From Oceanobacillus halophilus (GTDB lineage: Bacteria; Bacillota; Bacilli; Bacillales; Amphibacillaceae), in the NCBI RefSeq assembly GCF_003628505.1, contig NZ_RBZP01000003.1, positions 1-64,000 of the forward strand: a DNA stretch of 64,000 bases, given 5' to 3'. A program made the position numbers and the translations under genes. Positions 8,192-16,506 of this stretch are shown one piece after another; position 1 is the stretch's first letter; every line of letters begins with the position of its first letter. The notes beneath the pieces were generated by a model. The model was not told the DNA's origin. It did not search any database and was given only the letters and a program-made list of their open reading frames with translations.

Positions 8192-9118
8192 GTGAAACGG
8201 ATAGTAGGCAAAGGTAGCATGATTGTATTATTACTTGTCACGTTGGTAGGGTGTTCCTTACCTGGACTTGCAGGTACGACGAAAGAAACGATTAACATAG
8301 GTGCTCTTGGAACATCAGAATCACACATTTTAGCAGAAATGCTTTCGATTATGATTGAAAGAGAAACGGAGGCAAATACAGATATAGTTTCACATCTTGG
8401 GTCTTCCATCGTTCAGCATCAGGGAATGACTAGAGGAGATCTTGATATTACAAGTACACGTTATACAGGAACGGATTTATCTGGTGCTCTAGGGATGGAC
8501 CCAATTACGGATCCAGATGAAGCATTAGAAATTGTAGAGCGTGAATTCCAAGATCGCTTTAGTCAAACATGGGCACCTACTTATGGTTTTGAAAACAGCT
8601 ATTCGGTAGCTGTTACAACAGAGTTTGCGGAAGAAAATAATATTGAAAAAGTCTCAGATCTCGAACCATTTGCAGATGAGCTAAGTTTTGGTGTGGATAA
8701 TGCCTGGATTAATCGTAAAGGGGATGGGTACGATGGCTTCCAAGAAACGTATTTTTCTTTTGGAGAAGTGTATCCAATGAATGTTGGGTTAGTGTATCAA
8801 GCGGCTGCTAGTGGTCATATGGACATTGTTCTTGCTTATTCTTCTGATGGCAGAATTAAACAGTTTGATTTGAAAGTCTTGGAGGATGATAGACAATTCT
8901 TTCCACCATATGATGCTTCTCCAGTTATTGCGAATGAAATATTAGAAAAGTATCCAAAAATTAAAGATATTACAGAGCGCTTATCTGATCAAATCTCCAC
9001 AGAAAAAATGCAGGAACTAAATTATAAAGCGGATGTCGAATTAATGAATCCTAGAAGCGTTGCAATGGAATTCTTGGAAGAAAATAACTACTTTATTGAG
9101 GAGAAAGGGGAGAAGTGA
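8192..9118 (+). CDS. opuCC: Osmoprotectant ABC importer substrate-binding lipoprotein
   Basis: The N-terminus has a basic start, a hydrophobic stretch and lipobox LVGC, giving a membrane-anchored lipoprotein of 308 residues. The mature part is an OpuAC-like glycine betaine/carnitine/choline binding domain (TINIGALGTSESHILAEM near the start). I favour GTG 8192, which has GGAGGTG at 8179-8185; GTG 8183 overlaps that ribosome binding site. The ligand is not readable from sequence, but the downstream carnitine enzymes point to carnitine and betaine. It ends two bases before the next permease start. Confidence 0.92.
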   Translation: MKRIVGKGSMIVLLLVTLVGCSLPGLAGTTKETINIGALGTSESHILAEMLSIMIERETEANTDIVSHLGSSIVQHQGMTRGDLDITSTRYTGTDLSGALGMDPITDPDEALEIVEREFQDRFSQTWAPTYGFENSYSVAVTTEFAEENNIEKVSDLEPFADELSFGVDNAWINRKGDGYDGFQETYFSFGEVYPMNVGLVYQAAASGHMDIVLAYSSDGRIKQFDLKVLEDDRQFFPPYDASPVIANEILEKYPKIKDITERLSDQISTEKMQELNYKADVELMNPRSVAMEFLEENNYFIEEKGEK

Positions 9119-9119
9119 T

Positions 9120-9782
9120 ATGGAAACATTGAATCAGTTGATTCATTATGTTGCTCAAAATGGCGATTATATTTGGGAACAATTTTATAGACATTTTCTA
9201 ATGACTTTTTATGGTGTGTTATTCGCATCCATAATCTCTATTCCCTTGGGTATCCTTATAGCTAAATATGGTAAATTAAGTAGCTGGGTATTAGCGATTG
9301 GAAGTATTACACAGACGATTCCTGCTTTAGGTGCAATGGCAGTAATTATGATTTTGTTAGGCCTTGGTACCAACACAGCAATCGTGACATTAATCATCTA
9401 TTCGATTCTACCAATTACTCAAAACACCTATGTTGGAATGAAAGATGTGGATAAGACAGTGGTTGAAGCTGGCTATGCATCTGGTATGACGCGTTTTCAA
9501 TTGTTGCGCATGGTCGAATTACCACTAGCCATTAGCGTCATTATGGCTGGTATTCGAACAGCATTTGTTATTGGAATAGGGATTGCAGCGATTGGCGCTT
9601 TTGTTGGTGCAGGTGGTTTAGGAGCGATTATCCTAACAGGTACAAATGCTACAGATGGAACAGCGATTATACTAGCAGGTGCCATTCCTACCGCATTAAT
9701 GGCGATTATTGTTGATTTATTTTTAGGATGGGTGGAACGTAAACTGCAACCAATTAAATCATCGAAGTCAAAAGCAGCTTAA
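9120..9782 (+). CDS. opuCD: Osmoprotectant ABC importer second permease
   Basis: A 220-residue membrane protein paralogous to the 7530 permease, with the EAA-like segment VGMKDVDKTVVEAGYASGM. The frame extends upstream into the binding-protein gene, but ATG 9120 is preceded by GGGGAGAAG at good spacing and fits the family length, so the longer version is rejected. It completes the OpuCA-CB-CC-CD set in canonical order. Confidence 0.93.
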   Translation: METLNQLIHYVAQNGDYIWEQFYRHFLMTFYGVLFASIISIPLGILIAKYGKLSSWVLAIGSITQTIPALGAMAVIMILLGLGTNTAIVTLIIYSILPITQNTYVGMKDVDKTVVEAGYASGMTRFQLLRMVELPLAISVIMAGIRTAFVIGIGIAAIGAFVGAGGLGAIILTGTNATDGTAIILAGAIPTALMAIIVDLFLGWVERKLQPIKSSKSKAA

Positions 9783-9807
9783 TAACGTATGTCTTGAGGT
9801 GAATAAA

Positions 9808-11496
9808 ATGTTGGAAGAAAGAATGGTTGTTGAAAAGAATATCCCGTGCACTTTATCAGATGGAACGGTGTTACGGTCCGATGTCTACCGTCCGGACGGT
9901 GAGGATAAATATCCGGTACTCATGCTTCGATTACCCTATGATAAAGGAACTCCCAGATACTATGATGAGTATTTAGAAGTTCCGCGAATGGTAGAAGCGG
10001 GATACGCAGTCATTTTGCAAGACGTACGGGGAAGATTTGCTTCCGATGGTGAATTCTATCCTTGCATTCATGAAGCCAAGGATGGATATGATGCTGTTGA
10101 ATGGGCAGCGAGACTTCCTTTTTCAAATGGAAAAGTTGGATTGTTTGGGATGTCCTATCATGGATATACGCAACTCGCAGCAGCGACAGAGAAGCCTCCA
10201 TCCTTAAAAGCAATAGCCCCCGTTATGACTGGTGGCAACCTATTAGAAGGTTTCGTCGGCAGAGAAGGAGAACCGGAGACAAGTGCCAAATTGAAAAATT
10301 GGGTTTTAGGTTCGATGATAGAAGATCAATTAAAACGCAAGGGAACATTCGATCAGAGAACATTCCGTTTTTATTATGAAAATGTAACAGAATGGTTATC
10401 CCAATCACCAGCTAACGAATGGCAACCAATGAAAGTGTTGGACTCAGATTCCTATTACTTTGATTTAATAAATGATACGATACCAGCTGAATGGAAGAAA
10501 AATACCAATTTGCTTGATAAGCTTCAGGATATTGACATACCCGCTTTATTTATGGGGGGATGGTTTGATGCATTACTTGACTCCACTTTAGAAGTTTATC
10601 AGTGTTATGGTGGAGACAAGATGCTGTGGATTGGACCATGGACACACGAAGAAATGACCGGAAGATGTGGTGAGAAGTTTTTTGACCATGCCGAAACCAA
10701 CATCGGAGTCGATCAAATAAAAGACCCGACAGAAGTCCATATTAAGTGGTTTGATCAATGGTTGAAAGACAAGCCGATGTCTGTGGATAAGCCGGTTCAT
10801 TTATATCGAATGGGAGAAAATCACTGGGAAGCTTATGACGAATGGCCACTTGTAAAGGAAGTTCAGGAGAATGAATGGTTTCTTCATAGCAAAGGGGCAT
10901 CACAAACACGTCATGGAGATGGAGAGCTAGCTCAACAACCGTTATCAAGTGAGTCTGTGAGTCAAATGAAATTGGATCCAGAGCATCCTGTTCCAACTCG
11001 AGGTGGAGGATCTCTTATTGCTGGATGTGAATCAGGTATGTTTGATATGAGTGATTTACAGGATCGTGAGGATGTCCTCGTCTATACGAGTGCTCCACTT
11101 GGAAAGGACTATGCCATATTGGGTACTATCAAAGCGGCATTATGTGTATCATCCCAGTCGGAATTATTTGATATGTCCCTAAGAATGACAGATGTTGACC
11201 CACAAGGAAAAGCTTATAATATAGTTGATTCCTTTCATCGGAAACAGGTAAAAGAAGCAGATAAGCCATTCTTATTGCAGGTGGAGATAGGGGCTACCGC
11301 TTATACGTTGAAAAAAGGCCACCGCTTGCGTTTAGATATTGCAGCAAGTAATGCACCACTTTATGATATTAATCTAAATAACGGGAAAACTACTAAAACA
11401 CATACAGATGGAAAAGTGGCGTTTGAATCGGTTTACCATGGTGGGGATTTCTCGTCTAAATTATTCTTGCCAATCGCTAAGAATAACAATGATTAA
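9808..11496 (+). CDS. CocE/NonD-type (X-Pro peptidase S15) alpha/beta hydrolase (562 aa)
   Basis: Alpha/beta hydrolase fold with nucleophile elbow GMSYHG (Ser116), a probable acid in GGWFDALLDS and a His in GPWTHEEM, followed by the C-terminal jelly-roll domain typical of the CocE/S15 class. Such enzymes hydrolyse esters (cocaine esterase), amides or X-Pro dipeptides; there is no signal peptide, so it acts in the cytoplasm. It lies 25 bp downstream of the importer and ahead of gbsR and the carnitine genes, so its substrate is probably an ester or amide of carnitine, choline or betaine (inference). ATG 9808 has GAGGTG upstream; GTG 9799 would add three residues. Confidence 0.88.
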   Translation: MLEERMVVEKNIPCTLSDGTVLRSDVYRPDGEDKYPVLMLRLPYDKGTPRYYDEYLEVPRMVEAGYAVILQDVRGRFASDGEFYPCIHEAKDGYDAVEWAARLPFSNGKVGLFGMSYHGYTQLAAATEKPPSLKAIAPVMTGGNLLEGFVGREGEPETSAKLKNWVLGSMIEDQLKRKGTFDQRTFRFYYENVTEWLSQSPANEWQPMKVLDSDSYYFDLINDTIPAEWKKNTNLLDKLQDIDIPALFMGGWFDALLDSTLEVYQCYGGDKMLWIGPWTHEEMTGRCGEKFFDHAETNIGVDQIKDPTEVHIKWFDQWLKDKPMSVDKPVHLYRMGENHWEAYDEWPLVKEVQENEWFLHSKGASQTRHGDGELAQQPLSSESVSQMKLDPEHPVPTRGGGSLIAGCESGMFDMSDLQDREDVLVYTSAPLGKDYAILGTIKAALCVSSQSELFDMSLRMTDVDPQGKAYNIVDSFHRKQVKEADKPFLLQVEIGATAYTLKKGHRLRLDIAASNAPLYDINLNNGKTTKTHTDGKVAFESVYHGGDFSSKLFLPIAKNNND

Positions 11497-11573
11497 AATC
11501 ATGTTTTTATTAGAACAGACAGATTGGAGAGGAGTAGTTCTCTTTAGTCAGCTAACCGATAAGGAGCGGTAAA

Positions 11574-12113
11574 ATGAAGCATCGTAATGAAAAGATTGAA
11601 GATGTAAGAACGCAATTTATAGAAAAAATAACCGATAATATGAATGCGTTTGGTGTTTCGACAAGTGTTGGACGTGTATTAGGAATTATTTATATGCATC
11701 AAGATGCGATGACCCTTGATGAATTATCAGAAGAAACAGGGATGAGTAAAACACGGATGAGTCAGGTTGTCCGAGAAATGATTGATTTGAATATTGCCGA
11801 ACGTGTTTTTAAGAAAGGTGTTCGCAAAGATTTATTTCAGGTGGAAGAGGATTATTACCAAACGTTTATTTCCCTTTTCACTTCCACATGGCAAAAAGCG
11901 ATTAATCGCAGCCGTACTTTTGAACAGAGAATCAAGAATAAGTTGGAAGAAATACAAGCGGATGAAGAGTTAAGCCCAGAAGAGGAACAAGCTGTTAACG
12001 AATTATTAGCAGAGTTGAAAGAATGGATGGAATATTACGATTGGATTCGTCGAGTAACGGACTTCTTTGAGAGTGGAGAAATATTTAAGCATGTTCCGAA
12101 AAAAGCAGACTAA
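11574..12113 (+). CDS. GbsR/OpcR-type MarR-fold regulator (179 aa)
   Basis: Length and layout match GbsR/OpcR: a winged helix domain at about 35-95 (MTLDELSEETGMSKTRMSQV, then VREMIDLNIAERVFKKGVRK) followed by a helical C-terminal half. In B. subtilis, GbsR senses choline and controls betaine synthesis and opuB, and OpcR controls opuB and opuC. By position this protein should control the surrounding importer/carnitine genes, with carnitine, choline or betaine as ligand (inference). Start ATG 11574 has AAGGAGCGG upstream. It is 77 bp after the hydrolase gene, with no terminator visible between. Confidence 0.87.
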   Translation: MKHRNEKIEDVRTQFIEKITDNMNAFGVSTSVGRVLGIIYMHQDAMTLDELSEETGMSKTRMSQVVREMIDLNIAERVFKKGVRKDLFQVEEDYYQTFISLFTSTWQKAINRSRTFEQRIKNKLEEIQADEELSPEEEQAVNELLAELKEWMEYYDWIRRVTDFFESGEIFKHVPKKAD

Positions 12114-12129
12114 CGAAGGAGATGAGAAA

Positions 12130-13023
12130 ATGAATAAAAAGGTAATTTTATCTTGTGCTTTAACAGGTGCTGGTGATACGACTGCTAAAAGTCCCCATGT
12201 TCCTGTAACACCAAAAGAAATTGCAGATTCAGCTATAAAAGCAGCAAAGGCCGGTGCAACGGTCGCGCACATTCATGTTCGTGATCCAAAGACAGGAAAA
12301 CTAAGTCATGATGTGAAGTTATTTGAAGAGGTAGTAGAGAGAATAAGGGAATCAGAAACAGATGTCATCATTAACCTTACATCTGGTGGAGGTGGAGATT
12401 GGGTACCTAATGAACAAGACCCGACAAAAGGTGGAGAAGGAACGGATATTCAAACACCAGAAGAACGTCATGAGCCAATTGGAAAGCTTTTACCTGAAAT
12501 GTGTACATTGGATTGTGGCAGTGTGAACTTTGGCAATATGCTTTATTTAAGCCCTACTGATTGGTTAAGAAAGCAAGCGAAGCTCATCCAGGAAAGTGGA
12601 GTGAAGCCTGAATTAGAGTGTTTTGATACGGGACATGTTCGGTTTGCTAATCAATTAATTGAAGAAGGATTAATTGATGGTGATCCCATTTTTCAATTTT
12701 GCTTAGGTATTCCATGGGGAGCTGATGCGGACGCAGAAACCATATCCTATATGAAGAGCCGTGTTCCGGAAAATGCAACATGGGCTGCATTTGGGATTGG
12801 CCGCATGCAAATGCAAATGGGTATGGAATCCCTTCTTCAAGGCGGGAATATTCGTGTAGGATTAGAGGATAACCTCTATCTTAAGAAAGGCCAATTAGCT
12901 ACGAATGAGCAACTTGTCGATAAAGCAGTGAGCATGGTTCATAGCCTCGGGTCTGACATCATGACACCAGCAGAAGCAAGAAAACATCTAGGATTACGTA
13001 ACCCGTACGGAAAGGAAGGCTGA
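12130..13023 (+). CDS. cdhC: BKACE family (DUF849) enzyme, probable 3-dehydrocarnitine:acetyl-CoA cleavage enzyme
   Basis: A 297-residue TIM-barrel BKACE protein. Visible motifs are LTGAGDTTAKSPHVPVTP at the start and HIHVRDP (His47 and His49, zinc ligands), then NLTSGGGG. BKACEs condense a beta-keto acid with acetyl-CoA, releasing acetoacetate and a new acyl-CoA. With a carnitine dehydrogenase directly downstream and a thioesterase after it, the natural reaction is 3-dehydrocarnitine plus acetyl-CoA to betainyl-CoA plus acetoacetate. Sequence alone cannot exclude another beta-keto acid. Start ATG 12130 follows GAAGGAGATG; the frame runs upstream into gbsR but without support. Confidence 0.85.
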   Translation: MNKKVILSCALTGAGDTTAKSPHVPVTPKEIADSAIKAAKAGATVAHIHVRDPKTGKLSHDVKLFEEVVERIRESETDVIINLTSGGGGDWVPNEQDPTKGGEGTDIQTPEERHEPIGKLLPEMCTLDCGSVNFGNMLYLSPTDWLRKQAKLIQESGVKPELECFDTGHVRFANQLIEEGLIDGDPIFQFCLGIPWGADADAETISYMKSRVPENATWAAFGIGRMQMQMGMESLLQGGNIRVGLEDNLYLKKGQLATNEQLVDKAVSMVHSLGSDIMTPAEARKHLGLRNPYGKEG

Positions 13024-13028
13024 AAACT

Positions 13029-13997
13029 ATGACTACAGACACTTCAATAAAAAAAATAACGGTTGTAGGAACTGGAGTAATTGGAAATGGATGGATTACA
13101 AGATTTTTAGCGAATGGCTATACGGTAGTCGCATCCGATCTAGACCCTAAAGCAGAAGAACGTACAAGAGCGGCTGTGGAACGTGCATGGCCATGGATGG
13201 AGAAAATGGGAATCTCTAAGAATGCTTCCAAAGATAATCTATCTTTTGAAGCGGACTTAGAGAAAGCATTGAAAGATGCTGATTTTGTCCAAGAAAATGT
13301 TCCAGAGAGAGAAGATTTAAAACGAAGTGTGATTGCTAATATCGATCAGTATGCACCAAATGAAACGGTTATTGCTTCCAGTACATCTGGTATACTGCCA
13401 AGTACTTTACAAGCAGACAGTACAAATCACCCAGAACGTGTGATTGTCGCTCATCCGTTTAATCCAGTTTATCTGATGCCACTTGTTGAACTTGTTGGTG
13501 GGGAAAAAACGCAAGCTACCTATATTGAAAAGGCAAGAATATTCTATGAATCATTACAGATGAAACCACTCGTAGTCCGTCAAGAAATAGAAGGGCATAT
13601 TGCGGATCGGTTAATGGAAGCTATCTGGCGTGAGTCGCTTCATATTGTCAATGATGGCGTAGCAACAACAGAAGAAGTGGATGCTTCCATTATATACGGG
13701 CCAGGTCTTAGATGGGCATTAATGGGACCGTTCATGACACTACACATGGGCGGGGGCAAACAAGGAATGCGTCATTTGCTTGAGCAATTCGGACCAGCAT
13801 TAAAACTTCCTTGGACCAAATTAGAAGCACCTGAGTTAACGGATGAACTCGCAGAAAAAGTTATTAGTGGTTCTGAGGCACAGACTGGCAACATAGAGAT
13901 GGAACAATTGGAAGATCGTCGGGATGAATTTTTATTCGAGTTGCAACAACTATTGGAAAAATATTGGCCAGGAGCTAACTTTACAGGAAGGCTATAA
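13029..13997 (+). CDS. lcdH: L-carnitine dehydrogenase (3-hydroxyacyl-CoA dehydrogenase-like)
   Basis: Rossmann NAD-binding motif VVGTGVIGNGW (12-22) with Asp36 placed to bind the NAD ribose, HPFNP containing the catalytic-type His142, and the helical C-terminal dimerisation domain. At 322 residues it matches stand-alone carnitine dehydrogenases rather than the longer versions fused to a thioesterase. It would oxidise L-carnitine to 3-dehydrocarnitine, the substrate of the BKACE enzyme encoded 5 bp upstream. A generic 3-hydroxybutyryl-CoA dehydrogenase is the main alternative, but the neighbours argue against it. Confidence 0.87.
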   Translation: MTTDTSIKKITVVGTGVIGNGWITRFLANGYTVVASDLDPKAEERTRAAVERAWPWMEKMGISKNASKDNLSFEADLEKALKDADFVQENVPEREDLKRSVIANIDQYAPNETVIASSTSGILPSTLQADSTNHPERVIVAHPFNPVYLMPLVELVGGEKTQATYIEKARIFYESLQMKPLVVRQEIEGHIADRLMEAIWRESLHIVNDGVATTEEVDASIIYGPGLRWALMGPFMTLHMGGGKQGMRHLLEQFGPALKLPWTKLEAPELTDELAEKVISGSEAQTGNIEMEQLEDRRDEFLFELQQLLEKYWPGANFTGRL

Positions 13998-14021
13998 TAA
14001 CCAATAAAAGGAGGAATAGAT

Positions 14022-14498
14022 TTGGTACAATCAAAGGTTTTGATTGAAGACAAGGTCCCCCAAGCCTGGATTGATTACAATGGGCATATGAATGATGCGG
14101 AATATGTACGGGCTTTTAGTTGGGGTGTGGATCGATTTATGAATTTGATTGGTATCACAGAAGCCTTCAGGAAAGACCATCACTACACCATCTATACAAT
14201 GGAAAATCACGTATGTTATTTGGATGAAATGAAGCTTGGAGAAGCATTTGAAGTTCATCTATATGTGATTGATTATGATTCTAAACGAGCGCACTTATTC
14301 TTTGAATTGTACGGTGAAGATGGAAAACGTGCTGCAACGAGTGAACAGATGTTAATGGGAATAGATCAAACTTCTGGAAAATCAGCACCTTTTCCTGATG
14401 AAATAGTTACAAATGTTGAAGAGCTAGCTAACCAACATACACCAACAGATAAACCAAAAGAAGTTGGACGTATTATCGGGATTAAACGTAAATCATAA
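14022..14498 (+). CDS. cdhB: Hotdog-fold acyl-CoA thioesterase, probable betainyl-CoA thioesterase
   Basis: A 158-residue 4HBT-type hotdog protein with the helix-start motif DYNGHMNDAEYVRAFSWG (18-35). It would hydrolyse betainyl-CoA to glycine betaine and CoA, the last step of the carnitine route. In some bacteria this domain is fused to the dehydrogenase; here it is a separate gene just downstream of it. The start is TTG 14022, eight bases after AGGAGG. A strong terminator hairpin follows, closing the cluster. Confidence 0.85.
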   Translation: MVQSKVLIEDKVPQAWIDYNGHMNDAEYVRAFSWGVDRFMNLIGITEAFRKDHHYTIYTMENHVCYLDEMKLGEAFEVHLYVIDYDSKRAHLFFELYGEDGKRAATSEQMLMGIDQTSGKSAPFPDEIVTNVEELANQHTPTDKPKEVGRIIGIKRKS

Positions 14499-14504
14499 GA
14501 GAAA

Positions 14505-14538
14505 GGTGGTTCTTAGTATATACTAGGAACCATCTTTT
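14505..14538 (+). terminator. Terminator after the carnitine cluster
   Basis: Stem GGTGGTTCCTAG-like arms (GGTGGTTCTTAG / CTAGGAACCATC) with loop at 14517-14522, followed by TTTTTA. It ends the long opuC-cdh run. Confidence 0.85.
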
Positions 14539-14982
14539 TATGGCATATTTTTACTATTTAATTATGTTGTTTTGAAGATTGAGTGAATCTGATAAAAGAA
14601 GGTTTGTATTATCTGTTGACAATTTAGAATTATGTGATTATTATATATGATAACCTCTACATTGCCTCTAGTAATTTCTTTTTGTATCCGTATTTATCTC
14701 TATCGTATTTTTCTTTTCCGTATTTGCATTTCAAGCTTTATTTGAATTTATACCTCATGAAATCACGTAAGACCGTCAATCATTTTGAAAACATCATACT
14801 TCTTATTTATACAAGTAGAGCAGACAACATAGCGGAGTGTATTTCCGTAGCGGATGTAAACCACTATTCATAATTCAATAAATCAACAATTTAAAATAAC
14901 CAATCCTGAAAGGGGTGATAGACTAACTATATAATTTTTACTTTTTCATTTTCCGACCATAAATAGAAAGGGGGTTTTAGTA
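14539..14982. other. Intergenic region with a fragment of the dispersed repeat family
   Basis: AT-rich. Within 14775-14900 are blocks also seen in the larger repeats at 51 and 60 kb: GCAGACAACATAGCGGA, GTGTATTTCCGTAG and ATTCA-ATAAATCAACAA. A 79-codon open frame in this stretch has no ribosome binding site and overlaps the repeat, so it is not called. Confidence 0.55.
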
Positions 14983-15312
14983 ATGAGTCATGATATGGTA
15001 GGGTTCAATAAAGCTGGGAAACAGATTGCGCATCTGCATTTTAGTATGGGAAATAGTAGTGCCGGTATATTATATGTTCTATTGGATGCTATGGATTACC
15101 ATGCAGGTGTTAGTGGAACAGGAGACAGCACGAATCTATCGATAGAAAAAACAGAACAGGCTTTGAATAAATATCAGCAAATTTATGTGGATGGTGACAC
15201 TTCCCAGAAGGATGATTTCACCATTTGGGAGCAAAACGAAATCCTGAATTTTCTATTAAACTGTGTCACAACTGCACAGAAAGAAGGGAGTGTGAGAGTA
15301 CTTTTTGCGTAA
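14983..15312 (+). CDS. Hypothetical protein (109 aa)
   Basis: A soluble protein with no signal peptide or membrane helix and no family I recognise. The sequence is Gly/Ser-rich in the middle (FSMGNSSAGILYVLLDAMDYH) and helical toward the end. The start is well supported by AAAGGGGG seven bases upstream. No obvious partner: the next gene is Ctc, 323 bp away with its own promoter. Codon use looks normal for the window, so it is likely real. Confidence 0.65.
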   Translation: MSHDMVGFNKAGKQIAHLHFSMGNSSAGILYVLLDAMDYHAGVSGTGDSTNLSIEKTEQALNKYQQIYVDGDTSQKDDFTIWEQNEILNFLLNCVTTAQKEGSVRVLFA

Positions 15313-15519
15313 AATTTTCATGATTGTTCATACATTTCTTCCGTTTCTCCAATTTCCTCATTCACACGAAAGAACAAATAAAAAAACTACAATGCTAGCA
15401 AGTAGGTGTAGATTTTTAGCAATTTTCTTTTTCCTCTTCAAATCGTAGTTGTAAATGAAAACCACTTTTATACCATCTCCATGTGAGAAAAACAAACCTT
15501 AGTAAAAAAGTCAGATAAG

Positions 15520-15549
15520 TTTGATATAAATCAAACAAATAGATATACT
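15520..15549 (+). promoter_or_regulatory. SigA-type promoter of ctc with an overlapping FNR/CRP-like palindrome
   Basis: TTGATA (15521-15526), 17-bp spacer and TATACT (15544-15549) make a near-consensus vegetative promoter. The perfect palindrome TTTGATATAAATCAAA (15520-15535) covers the -35 box and matches the TTGAT-N4-ATCAA pattern of FNR/CRP-family sites. Occupancy there would be expected to repress. The rest of 15313-15635 shows nothing else recognisable apart from a weak dyad (CTTAGA / TCTAAG) in the leader. Confidence 0.6.
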
Positions 15550-15635
15550 AGAGTAGTAAGGAATTTTTTTCATCCTTAGATATTAGTATATAAATAGAGT
15601 CTAAGATTCACTAACTTCAGGAAGGTGGTAGCGAA

Positions 15636-16238
15636 ATGAATACGCTAGTAGCTCAAGAAAGAAAAGATTTTAGGAAATCTATTTTAAAAAAATCGAGAAA
15701 TGAGGGAAAGATTCCAGGAATTGTTTATGGAAACGATATCAAAACGGATTCGTTTTTTATTAAAAACACCGACTTACTAAAAGTAATTAAGAGAGTTGGT
15801 AGGAATGGTATTTTCTCTCTAGATCATAGTGGAAAATCAACAAATGTTATTCTAAGAGATTATCAAACGGATCCTATCACTAGGGATATACTTCATGTGG
15901 ACTTTCTTCAAGTTGATAAGCACACAGAAATCGATACTAGTGTCAGTGTTATCCTAAAAGGTACATCTCGAGGAGAGAAATCTGGGGGAATGGCTAAGCA
16001 ATTTCTTCATGAATTGGATATCACAGCAAAAGCGGATGATATCCCTGATACAATTGAAATTGATATTACTGATTTTGAAATCGGACATACCGTTCAAATA
16101 GCAGATATGAAAAAAGAGTATGCTAACTGTACCATTAATCATGAGGATGAAGAGGCTATCGTGATGATCGACTTTGTGAAACCTGAAACAGAAGAAGATG
16201 AGGAAGAGGCTAGCGAAGTAGAAGTTTCGGGTGTTTAA
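15636..16238 (+). CDS. ctc: 50S ribosomal protein L25, general stress protein Ctc type (200 aa)
   Basis: N-terminal L25 domain (KSRNEGKIPGIVYGNDI near residues 20-36) and a C-terminal TL5-like beta domain, ending in a very acidic tail (ETEEDEEEASEVEVSG). It binds 5S rRNA in the large subunit. In B. subtilis ctc is a SigB-dependent stress gene; here the only clear promoter is SigA-like, with an FNR-like palindrome over its -35. Ribosome binding site GGAAGGTGG precedes ATG. Confidence 0.9.
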   Translation: MNTLVAQERKDFRKSILKKSRNEGKIPGIVYGNDIKTDSFFIKNTDLLKVIKRVGRNGIFSLDHSGKSTNVILRDYQTDPITRDILHVDFLQVDKHTEIDTSVSVILKGTSRGEKSGGMAKQFLHELDITAKADDIPDTIEIDITDFEIGHTVQIADMKKEYANCTINHEDEEAIVMIDFVKPETEEDEEEASEVEVSGV

Positions 16239-16292
16239 CCCAAGGTTACTGGATTCAACTTCTTTCCATTAGAAATAAATATAGACGATATT

Positions 16293-16331
16293 GGTCCCCT
16301 CTTTACTGCAGAATTTGGTAAAGAGGGGACC
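16293..16331. terminator. Hairpin after ctc
   Basis: Perfect 14-bp arms GGTCCCCTCTTTAC (16293-16306) and GTAAAGAGGGGACC (16318-16331). No long T-run follows on the plus strand, so efficiency is uncertain; it could serve both flanking genes. Confidence 0.7.
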
Positions 16332-16404
16332 TCTACTTTATTTCCAAATTTATAAAAGCATTCTTTTCCTTTTTGCAAAAAAGCTATGGGAATGATGGTG
16401 TAAA

Positions 16405-16475
16405 GATACTTATTAAATGAGCACAAAATGTAAGGCAAAGTCATGTTAAAAAGCAACAATATTTGAGAAAAGAGC
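16405..16475 (+). repeat. Dispersed repeat family, terminal fragment
   Basis: Contains AAAATGTAAGGCAAAGTCA then TTAAAAAGCAACAAT and GAAAAGAGCCT. The same ordered blocks occur at 51510-51567 and, reversed, at 63545-63600. Confidence 0.65.
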
Positions 16476-16506
16476 CTATAGAAAAGATAATGTGGGCATC
16501 ATTTTC

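Noticed and set aside
14634-14873. 79-codon ORF downstream of the thioesterase gene
   Set aside because: No ribosome binding site, low-complexity aromatic start, and overlap with a dispersed-repeat fragment.
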